A DNA stretch of 64,000 nucleotides, from NCBI RefSeq assembly GCF_000196655.1, contig NC_014253.1, forward strand, positions 1,505,423 to 1,569,422, in the 5' to 3' direction. This stretch comes from Methanohalobium evestigatum Z-7303 (GTDB lineage: Archaea; Halobacteriota; Methanosarcinia; Methanosarcinales; Methanosarcinaceae). Positions within the stretch are counted from its first letter, which is position 1; each line of letters opens with the position of its first letter. Below the pieces are notes generated by a model. That model ran no database searches, was not told the DNA's origin, and saw nothing but the letters and a program-made list of their open reading frames with translations. Position numbers and translations under genes: made by a program. Positions 57,561 through 64,000 of this stretch are shown here, piece after piece.

Positions 57561-57947
57561 ATGGAGATTAAAGGAATTGAACGTGATGCCCTCAATTTTA
57601 TTTTAAAAGTAAGTGAATCCACTGCTCCTCTTGAATTTGCTGGACTTTTACATGTAGATAATGGAATTATTACAGAGGTCATCATACTCCCGGGTACTGA
57701 ATCAAGCAACCGTAGTGCTATCATGAAACTGTTTATGATGCCAAATGTTAAATCAGTGGGGTCTGTCCACAGCCATCCATCACCAAATATTAAACCATCA
57801 AAAGCAGACCTTCAAATGTTCTCAAAAACCGGTTCTCATCATATAATTGTAGGTGAACCGTTTGATGAGGACAGCTGGAGATGTTATGACAGGAACGGAT
57901 ATGTACAGAATCTTCCAGTTCTGGAATCGGAAGTGAACGACCGCTAA
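57561..57947 (+). CDS. JAMM/MPN metalloprotease, 3' end replaced by a TnpB element
   Basis: 128 residues, JAMM (Rpn11-like) protease with Glu25 (LEFAGLL), the zinc motif H70-S-H72-P73 (VHSHPSPNIKPS) and Asp83. Archaeal members cut ubiquitin-like SAMP conjugates. The last five codons, VNDR and TAA, lie in the right end of TnpB copy E, which starts at 57933. The native end was near ESE, so the enzyme core is intact but its last residues come from the insertion. Confidence 0.85.
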   Translation: MEIKGIERDALNFILKVSESTAPLEFAGLLHVDNGIITEVIILPGTESSNRSAIMKLFMMPNVKSVGSVHSHPSPNIKPSKADLQMFSKTGSHHIIVGEPFDEDSWRCYDRNGYVQNLPVLESEVNDR

Positions 57948-59308
57948 TCTAAAGACTCAACGGCTTCGGAAGAAGTTTACCTTGAAAGTCTTATTCTCTC
58001 AGGGGAGTTCACGTCCCCACTATCGACTATCCCTGTAAGGGAATCGCCGATTACCTTTCTCAAGATATTCAATGCACCGTTGATATCGGCATTAATCAGT
58101 CTACCTGTAGATGACTGGAAGATACCTCGTTTCGGTCTCCTCCCGAGATATTTCTTATGTTTTTTGATGGATTCTAAAGCCAGTGCATCAACCTTGCTGG
58201 TGTAAGCTTCGTCTACTTCATGGTATTTTATACCGTGATACTCGCATTTAGAAGCCAATTTCTGTTTAAACCTCGCGAATGGTATAGTCTGGAAGTTTTG
58301 ATTATTTTCTTTACCGATGTTCTGTTCCTGTTTTATCTCTTTCAGTTCTCCGATAACTATATTACCAATCCTATTCTCCAGACAGTGTTTCACAATATAG
58401 TTAACAAACTGGTTCATGAAATCGTTCATCTTCCAGAACCTTTTATTCGAGAACTGGCTTATCTTAATTCCATCATCAAGATTCTGTTTATCGTAGACCG
58501 ACTGCAACCTGCTCTTCTCCTTATTCCACCAGCGGTTGTAAGATTTGATAACCCTGCCGTCTAATATGAAGGCTGTCCCACTGGTCGTCACGCAGGTTGC
58601 AAAGTTGTCTACTCCAAGATCTATCGATAGATGGCTGTTATAATCCAGATTAGCCATCTCTCCGTCTTCATGATAGACATATTCAATTTCGAACCATTTT
58701 CCCTTATACTTCGGGATAATCCTGACTTCTTTAATGTATTTTCCTAAAATATTGTCAGGTATCTTGAAATACAGGAATCTGGTTCCATAGGTTCTGCGAT
58801 ACTCAGGACCTAAAGACAGTCTGATTTTGTCATCGATAACCTTTAAATGATCTTTCTTGAAAGTACATATGAAGTTACCATCTTTATCCAGATATTTTGG
58901 GAGGGAAACTGGTTTTTCATATTCACCCTTTCTTTTCTTATCCAGAAGCTTAAAGAACGATTTCATACTCCTATCCACAGTTTCCACAGTTTCCACAGTA
59001 TTCTGGGCGACTTAAGATGGCAGTAAGCTGTAATTCTCGTTCTCCTTAAACGTGTGATAAGCAGTATTTTTATTGAGATATCTACCGTAGTTGAAGAAAT
59101 ACTGCCTGATAGTGTACAATGTGAAATTGTACAGGTTCTTGGACAGCTTGGTCAACCTCTTCAAGGTTTCATACGTCTGCTTATCAGCACGAAGATGGTT
59201 CTTCTGGGTTAGATACATGCATTATACAATCATTTAGCAAAATACTTATCTTTTTTTGACTGCTTCCTATACCCCGGTGCTAAATACATCAGGGATTTCT
59301 CAACCTTT
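57933..59308 (-). mobile_element. TnpB element, copy E (1.38 kb)
   Basis: The most diverged of the four. The left-end hairpin is degraded (CCCCGGTGCTAAATACATCAGGG) but still abuts ATAAA at 59309-59313. The right-end hairpin also has changes (CCGCTAATCTAAAGACTCAACGG). The right end overlaps the JAMM gene's stop. The guide would start TTCCGATTCCAGAACTGG. It lacks the 47-bp insert. Confidence 0.7.
57977..59218 (-). pseudogene. tnpB: tnpB copy E, one TAA nonsense codon (family 2)
   Basis: A 414-codon frame broken only by TAA at 59012-59014, where the other copies have Gln (PSQVAQNTV). A 9-bp repeat nearby (GTTTCCACA twice) adds ETV. The rest (58996-57977) is open, with SIDLGVDNFA, IVIGELKEI and ADINGALNIL intact. 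The tail reads VNSPERIRLSR. Without the N-terminal 68 residues the protein should not bind its RNA. Confidence 0.88.
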
Positions 59309-59346
59309 ATAAAAAATGATGATATAGTATAAACCATCTAATAATT

Positions 59347-60186
59347 TTATTTTGGCTGTTTCTCTTCTGGAAGTTCTGGTAATTCAGTAGTATTAACAAG
59401 TATTGGCTTTTCTACTTCTTTGGCACGCTCAAGCATAATTTCTTTACCCCTTTGTGTGATTCCAAAGAGCGGTACTGCAGTTCCCACCTGCACCAAAGGT
59501 TTGATGACATCACGGATGTTTTTCGATGCGCAGGCTGTTGTTATATCCAGATATTCTATAAGTTGCAGTGCTTTATCTCTCTCGATTCCGGTTATATGAA
59601 CCCCTATAAGGATTAATTCAAGTCCAAGTTCTGATTCCAAATCTCTGAGCTTTTTAGCTTCATCAACACCAGGAACTGTTACTGCAATTCTTTTATATCC
59701 AAGCTCATGTGCTTTCCTAACTCCCTCTATAGGATCAATTTTTGCAGTGTACGGGTCAAGAACAACACCATCACTTTTCTGTATTCTTTCAATCAGACCT
59801 TCTATAGGTTCAGTTTCTACCAACCCGGAAATCCTTGCTCCCATTCCTTGTACAAGTTTAGGGTTACTGGTTATTACTGTACCTGCACCATCGCAGACTG
59901 TAACTGTGCTATCCAAGACATTTCTTCTGAGACCGGTCATCATTATTTCCGATGCACCAAAGCCCACAAACACTTCCTGTTCAATCTCTCTTTTGTCAGT
60001 AAACATGCCAAAATCATTAATCCTGAATTCCATGTTTTTTTTGACATCTTCAGGTGTTATTTTTTTGATACCATGAACCTTATCAAAAATGGGACACCAG
60101 CTTATTACCGGCTCACTAACATCCACTACTTTACCATCTTTTACCGTTACTTTGGTTTTACCCAACATTTCCATTTTATGTGGCAT
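59347..60186 (-). CDS. Methanogenesis marker 8 protein (DUF2099)
   Basis: 279 residues. The start GKTKVTVKDGKVVDVSEPVISWCPIFDKVHGIKKITPE (9-46) and the middle RINDFGMFT, VCDGAGTVITSNPKLVQGMGARISGLVETEPIEG and VLDPYTAKIDPIEGVRKAHELGYKRIAVTVPG are typical for this family, found only in methanogens and relatives. Its role is unproven; it co-occurs with methyl-CoM reductase. It follows the ligase gene by 33 bp. A Cys pair (Cys31 and Cys near 213) may be functional. Confidence 0.88.
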   Translation of the reverse strand: MPHKMEMLGKTKVTVKDGKVVDVSEPVISWCPIFDKVHGIKKITPEDVKKNMEFRINDFGMFTDKREIEQEVFVGFGASEIMMTGLRRNVLDSTVTVCDGAGTVITSNPKLVQGMGARISGLVETEPIEGLIERIQKSDGVVLDPYTAKIDPIEGVRKAHELGYKRIAVTVPGVDEAKKLRDLESELGLELILIGVHITGIERDKALQLIEYLDITTACASKNIRDVIKPLVQVGTAVPLFGITQRGKEIMLERAKEVEKPILVNTTELPELPEEKQPK

Positions 60187-60219
60187 ATAATCCCTATTGT
60201 TAAATAATCAATATAGTGT

Positions 60220-61521
60220 TTAAAGTCCATTACGCCTGTCTATTATCCTCTGTGATTTACCAGAAGTTCTGGGGATTGAACCTTTTTCTACAAGTTCAAC
60301 ATTTGTCCGTATGTTTAAGATAGATTTTAATTCATTTTCAACATGTTTTCTGACAGCAGATAGATCTTGAAGTTCTCCTGTAAACGCATCATCTTCCAGT
60401 TCAACCCTGACTGTAATTTCATCCAGTTTATTTTGGCTTCTATCAAGAACCACCTGGAACTGGTCGGTGATTTCTGATATATCCGCTATGACATTTTCTA
60501 TCTGGGATGGGAATATATTGATACCTCTAACAATCAACATGTCATCGGCTCTGCCGAGCACTCTGGATATACGAGGTGTTGTTCTACCACAGCCACATTC
60601 ACTTTCAAGCAGACGGGTGATATCTCCTGTTCGGTATCTTATAAGTGGTAAAGCCTCTTTTGTAAGTGATGTCAACACGAGTTCACCTTTTTCACCTTCT
60701 GAAACCTGTTCTCCGTTCTCATCCAGTACTTCTACAAAGAAATGGTCACCCCAGACATGCAATCCGTCCTGCTCTTCACATTCAAACGCCACACCCGGAC
60801 CCATCATTTCAGAAAGACCGTATGAATCGTAGGCACTTATATTAAGTGCATCCTCCAGTTGTCTGCGGGTATTTGACGACCAGGGTTCACCACCGAAACA
60901 TCCAGTTTTCAATGACAGTTTATCAAGCATATCCATCTGTTCAGCGGTTTCTGCAAGATAAAGTGCATAAGATGGTGTGCAATGGATTGCAGTAACCCCA
61001 TAATCAACCATCATCTCAAGTTGTCTGGCAGTGTTACCAGTTCCACTGGGTACAGTCATGGCACCAAGCTTCTCGATTCCATAATGATATCCAAGTCCAC
61101 CTGTAAAAAGACCGTAATTTACAGAATTTTGAAATACATCATCATCACGAACACCGGCCATTACCAAGTTCCTTGCCATTATATTGGACCATGTGTCGAT
61201 ATCATTGGTCGTGTAACCTACAACAGTAGGTTTTCCGCCTGTACCAGAAGAAGCGTGTATCCGCACAATATCTTTTTTTGGAACTGCAAAAAGTCCAAAA
61301 GGATAAGTATCACGAAGGTCTTTTTTTATCGTCATTGGCAGTTTCTGTAATGAATCCAGTGATTTTACATCATCAGGACCTATTCCAAGCTGGTCAAATC
61401 TATCCTTAGAGGATGGTACATTGTTATAAACCTGTGAAACTGTCCTTTTCAATCTTTTAAACTGCAGGTCTCTGAGTTCTTCTGGTGCCATTGTTTCATA
61501 TTTTGGCTGCCAGTATTTCAT
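60220..61521 (-). CDS. Phenylacetate-CoA ligase-like enzyme
   Basis: About 433 residues from the ATG at 61521 (GGAG upstream; a TTG one codon earlier also fits). An adenylate-forming ligase: A3 motif HASSGTGGKPTVVG (about 90-103), YDSYGLSEMMGPG (about 233-245), YRTGDITRLL (about 298-307) and the C-terminal GRADDMLIVRGINIFPSQIE. It joins CoA to an aryl or aliphatic acid via an acyl-AMP. In methanogens the true substrate is uncertain. It leads a unit with methanogenesis marker 8. Confidence 0.88.
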   Translation of the reverse strand: MKYWQPKYETMAPEELRDLQFKRLKRTVSQVYNNVPSSKDRFDQLGIGPDDVKSLDSLQKLPMTIKKDLRDTYPFGLFAVPKKDIVRIHASSGTGGKPTVVGYTTNDIDTWSNIMARNLVMAGVRDDDVFQNSVNYGLFTGGLGYHYGIEKLGAMTVPSGTGNTARQLEMMVDYGVTAIHCTPSYALYLAETAEQMDMLDKLSLKTGCFGGEPWSSNTRRQLEDALNISAYDSYGLSEMMGPGVAFECEEQDGLHVWGDHFFVEVLDENGEQVSEGEKGELVLTSLTKEALPLIRYRTGDITRLLESECGCGRTTPRISRVLGRADDMLIVRGINIFPSQIENVIADISEITDQFQVVLDRSQNKLDEITVRVELEDDAFTGELQDLSAVRKHVENELKSILNIRTNVELVEKGSIPRTSGKSQRIIDRRNGL

Positions 61522-61582
61522 CAATAAAAATCTCCGTATATGTTTTTTTGTTCTAAATATGTTGGATGATAGACATCAATGT

Positions 61583-62970
61583 TTGAACTACACCACGCTT
61601 ACACATGGAAATTCCTACGAGTGTTCATATCATCCATTGGATGTATTTTATAAACATCGAATGTCAATAAACCTGTTTGTCGTAGATTACAGGCGAATTG
61701 CCTGTAGCCTGTCCAAATGGCATTCTGTGATAGGTAACTGATCATGATATTTATCGCACTGTTTCTATCTCTATCGATCTCATTACCACAATCACATGAT
61801 AGGTTACGTTTGTAGAGAGGCATATCGTGTACCTTACCGCAAACGTAACAGATTTTTGAAGTGTAACTTTCATCAATTTTTGTTAATTGTTTACCTGCAA
61901 ATTCTGATTTGTAGGTCAAAAATTCGATGAAACGTGATATGTATCCGTTGTTCTGTGTGGAACGGTTCAAGGATTTCTGTCGGGATTTTGGTAGCTTTTT
62001 TGAGTTTTTCATGTTCTTGACATCTAGATCTCCCACAATTATAGTGTTTGATCTGGTATTCTCGGCCATTTTCCTGGATAATTTGTGCTGCCAATCTTTA
62101 ATCTGATTATTTTTCTTTTTAGTCATCACTCGTATCGCATCATTTATCCTGAACCATCTGCGGCTGTATTTTTTGCAGTGGTCTCTCCTTGATTTTGCAT
62201 GGTTTATCTTTTTGTCCCAATATTTGTCAAACCGTGGGTTTGTGATTTCAAGGATTTTTCCATCAGTGTTTACAGCAGTGATGGTTTTTGTAATACCTAT
62301 ATCAATTGCTTGATATTTTTCGTTGTCTTTGTAATTCGTTTGTGGAAATGTTTCATAAACTACTGATACGAAGAAATCACCTTTGCCTTTGTATGGCTCG
62401 GAATTGAAAATTTCGGTGTGTTTTACGTCATAATTTTCGAGTTCTTGTGGAATATCGAAAGAAAGAGGTCTATTATTATATTTATGGCTGAATGTTACTT
62501 TTCCATTTTCTATTTTGAATCCACTCTGGTTATATGGAATAGTGAAAAAATACACGCTTTTCTTGAATCTAGGTGGTTTTGCATTCTTATCACCGTTTTT
62601 TCTTAATCCAAAAAACGATTTGTAGTTTGCATCCAATTTTTGCAGTACACCCTGACAGGTCTTTGAATAAAGTGAATAAATAGATGGATATTGGTCTTTT
62701 AATGATGGGAGATTGTCCTGTTGATGGCTATATTTTATACTTTTACGTTTATGCATCCATGCTTCTTTCCTTTCAGACAACGATAAGTTGTAAAGCAAGG
62801 TGCATTGTTTTGATAAGCTCCAGAGTACATCCAATTGTTCATTGGTCGGTTTTATCTTATATTTCTTTGTCAGAAGCACTTTTTACACCTTGATTACCTA
62901 TATATCTAATATTAGAGAGTTTTATCAGAATAGGATTTCTACAGAACCATCTATATTTCTTTTTGATATA
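61583..62970 (-). mobile_element. TnpB element, copy F (approximate left edge)
   Basis: The right end at about 61583 carries GTAGTTCAA on the element strand, close to the GTAGTTCAC of the other five copies. The left edge is uncertain; ATAAA near 62970-62974 is a candidate for the same TTTAT motif, at a distance (about 90 bases) from the start codon like that in the other copies. No paired hairpin of the A-E type was found. Confidence 0.5.
61599..62879 (-). CDS. tnpB: TnpB RNA-guided nuclease, intact (family 3)
   Basis: 426 residues, start GTG at 62879. RuvC residues are AIDIGITKTIT (about 191), VGDLDVKNM (Asp-x-Asp at the Glu position; NTIIVGDLDV, about 282) and DRDRNSAINI (about 373). The zinc ribbon is intact (CYVCGKVHDMPLYKRNLSCDCG). 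Family 3 differs from both A and the four broken copies. The Glu of the catalytic triad appears as Asp in VGDLDV, which could lower or alter activity. The last 50 residues (RRNFHV end) go beyond the usual C-terminus and run into the right end. Confidence 0.82.
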   Translation of the reverse strand: MLLTKKYKIKPTNEQLDVLWSLSKQCTLLYNLSLSERKEAWMHKRKSIKYSHQQDNLPSLKDQYPSIYSLYSKTCQGVLQKLDANYKSFFGLRKNGDKNAKPPRFKKSVYFFTIPYNQSGFKIENGKVTFSHKYNNRPLSFDIPQELENYDVKHTEIFNSEPYKGKGDFFVSVVYETFPQTNYKDNEKYQAIDIGITKTITAVNTDGKILEITNPRFDKYWDKKINHAKSRRDHCKKYSRRWFRINDAIRVMTKKKNNQIKDWQHKLSRKMAENTRSNTIIVGDLDVKNMKNSKKLPKSRQKSLNRSTQNNGYISRFIEFLTYKSEFAGKQLTKIDESYTSKICYVCGKVHDMPLYKRNLSCDCGNEIDRDRNSAINIMISYLSQNAIWTGYRQFACNLRQTGLLTFDVYKIHPMDDMNTRRNFHV

Positions 62971-63151
62971 AATGTAGACATAAATAGTTTTAAAGTTTTT
63001 CCTTTTAAATTTTAATTAAATAGACGTTTTTATCTACCCTTTTAGCTGTCAGAAATTACCTAATTTCTACTAATTGGTTACTATGCCGAACACTTATAGG
63101 AAGAGAAGGATTTACACCTTCATGTTAAATGATTTGTTATTGGATAACACA

Positions 63152-63261
63152 TTACTGTTCAGTTAATGGAACATATTAATTTACTTTAGATATTTACTAT
63201 TTCTAAGCATAACGATTTAGATTTGTAAATTATATTAAAGATTGTTTTAACTGAACAGTAA
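63152..63261. repeat. 15-bp inverted repeat, 110 bp overall (MITE-like)
   Basis: Perfect arms TTACTGTTCAGTTAA (63152-63166) and TTAACTGAACAGTAA (63247-63261) around 80 bases of AT-rich DNA with no ORF. No matching target duplication was found. It could be a small non-autonomous element or a large hairpin in the 5' region of the gene at 63366. Confidence 0.5.
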
Positions 63262-63365
63262 CAGACAACACACCATTATTAAATTGTTTATGGTGTTTAT
63301 GTCGATAACTTCAATTTGTGTCTACATAACCCTTAGATACATGTTCACAAAATTTGATACATGAA

Positions 63366-64000
63366 ATGAAAAATATAAAAAAGAAGATATTTTTTAGATG
63401 TCTTTTTTCATTTATAGTTGTTGCAATGTTTATCACACCCGTGTCAGCAGGTTGGAATGAAACAAATAAAGAAATTGAAAGCTTTTATAAGTTAAATCCT
63501 GACGAAAAAATAGTGAATGTTTTTAAAAAGATACATTTTACAAATTATGATTCTGATACAAAATACTGGCAGGGATATTACAGCCACCTGCACCATAAAA
63601 TACCGGAAAATGCTATAAATGTAGATATGTGGAACAGTAAAAATCAGAAAATAAAAATCCAGAATTCTTCACATAATGATTTTTATGTCTCTGATTTAAA
63701 CCAAAAAATATGGTATGGCCAAAGTTGTAATTTATACTTGGAATACGCTATACCAATAAACAAAAACACTGCTGATTTTAAATTATACGAAAATGCAGAC
63801 ATTATCAATGCGACCGTTATCGTACCTGATGATTATGAAACGTATATTGATAAATCCGAATATACTGTAAAACATTCCAGTAACATTGATATGTATAAAT
63901 TTAAAGGAATAAAGAATCAACTGGAATGTTCAATTGATGCTGTTAATCTTACAGATTATAAGGTATTAAATAAATCGGTAAGCCTTGGTAATAAAAATGT
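63366..64000 (+). CDS. Secreted protein, partial (runs off the right end)
   Basis: 211 codons open to the window edge. A signal peptide (KNIKKKIFFRCLFSFIVVAMFITPVSAG, cleaved near residue 29) is followed by an Asn/Lys/Tyr-rich extracellular domain: WNETNKEIESFYKLNPDEKIVNVFKK, TKYWQGYYSHLHHKIPENAINVD and LYLEYAIPINKN. The composition suits a beta-rich surface protein of this organism. The start ATG lies after two out-of-frame ATGs, and there is no strong ribosome site. Family not recognised. Confidence 0.7.
   Translation, partial: MKNIKKKIFFRCLFSFIVVAMFITPVSAGWNETNKEIESFYKLNPDEKIVNVFKKIHFTNYDSDTKYWQGYYSHLHHKIPENAINVDMWNSKNQKIKIQNSSHNDFYVSDLNQKIWYGQSCNLYLEYAIPINKNTADFKLYENADIINATVIVPDDYETYIDKSEYTVKHSSNIDMYKFKGIKNQLECSIDAVNLTDYKVLNKSVSLGNKN

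Noticed and set aside
59012-59014. The TAA in TnpB copy E as readthrough
   Set aside because: TAA has no known recoding in archaea; sibling copies have Gln, so it is a nonsense mutation.
54434-59308. Repeats at 27.9, 39.7, 54.4 and 57.9 kb as a CRISPR array
   Set aside because: They are whole 1.4-kb TnpB elements, not short regularly spaced repeats; no cas genes were seen.
63060-63130. A possible tRNA near the right spacer
   Set aside because: No cloverleaf or T-loop motif can be built; no tRNA was found anywhere in the window.

Overview
The window reads as chromosome from a methanogenic archaeon of the Methanosarcinales. Markers are GTP cyclohydrolase IV (MptA), a methanogenesis marker 8 protein, an AtwA-type double ATPase, geranylgeranylglyceryl phosphate synthase, a split archaeal GMP synthetase, a one-domain NrpR repressor, an MC1 chromatin protein and archaeal RaSEA. 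The DNA is AT-rich with long AT-rich spacers. The gene set and base composition would suit a halophilic genus such as Methanohalobium, but that placement is inference.

Layout. 1-3.8 kb: minus-strand operon with a secreted beta-propeller protein, two sister ABC-2 permeases and the first 20 codons of a further membrane protein. 3.9-5.8 kb: two divergent secreted-protein genes around a large palindrome, the rightward one followed by a membrane-anchored winged-helix regulator. 5.8-8.4 kb: gene debris and a SWIM/DDE transposase. 8.4-12 kb: archaeal glutamate synthase, a DUF1284 protein and the nitrogen repressor NrpR. 12-18 kb: AarF/UbiB kinase, small proteins and a run of L40e, GGGP synthase and AtwA-like ATPase. 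19.6-26.7 kb: ATP-grasp ligase with an amidohydrolase, HDAC-like deacetylase, LarA-family protein, and an SSS symporter with its 36-residue partner. 27-38 kb: methyltransferase, phosphodiesterase, macro-domain protein, a frameshifted ThrRS-type editing domain, HdrD-like Fe-S protein, pyruvate kinase, sensor histidine kinase and MsrA. 37.4-49.8 kb: Dph6-like PP-loop protein with AsnB, RecQ, GuaAB, RaSEA, ArgB, MC1 and an MptA operon. 50-61.5 kb: candidate structured RNA, membrane pyrophosphatase, dihydropteroate-synthase-like protein, FtsZ, JAMM protease, marker 8 and a phenylacetate-CoA-ligase-like enzyme. The window ends in a partial secreted-protein gene.

The main accessory signal is six TnpB (IS200/IS605-type RNA-guided nuclease) elements, all on the minus strand. 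Two (18.1 and 61.6 kb) are intact and come from different families. The other four (27.9, 39.7, 54.4 and 57.9 kb) are near-identical, and each is broken by one different lesion. Comparing five copies gives a likely target motif (TTTAT), a conserved right end (GTAGTTCAC) and the guide each would carry. No TnpA was seen.

Other items of interest are a roughly 100-nt GC-rich RNA-like locus at 50.0 kb with its own TATA-like box and T-run, a shared palindromic operator candidate at 4.4 kb, a +1 frameshift in an A7 run in the editing-domain gene, and three genes too short for routine calling (L40e, a symporter accessory protein and a zinc-ribbon protein in the MptA operon). All functional calls rest on reading motifs by eye; no database search was run.
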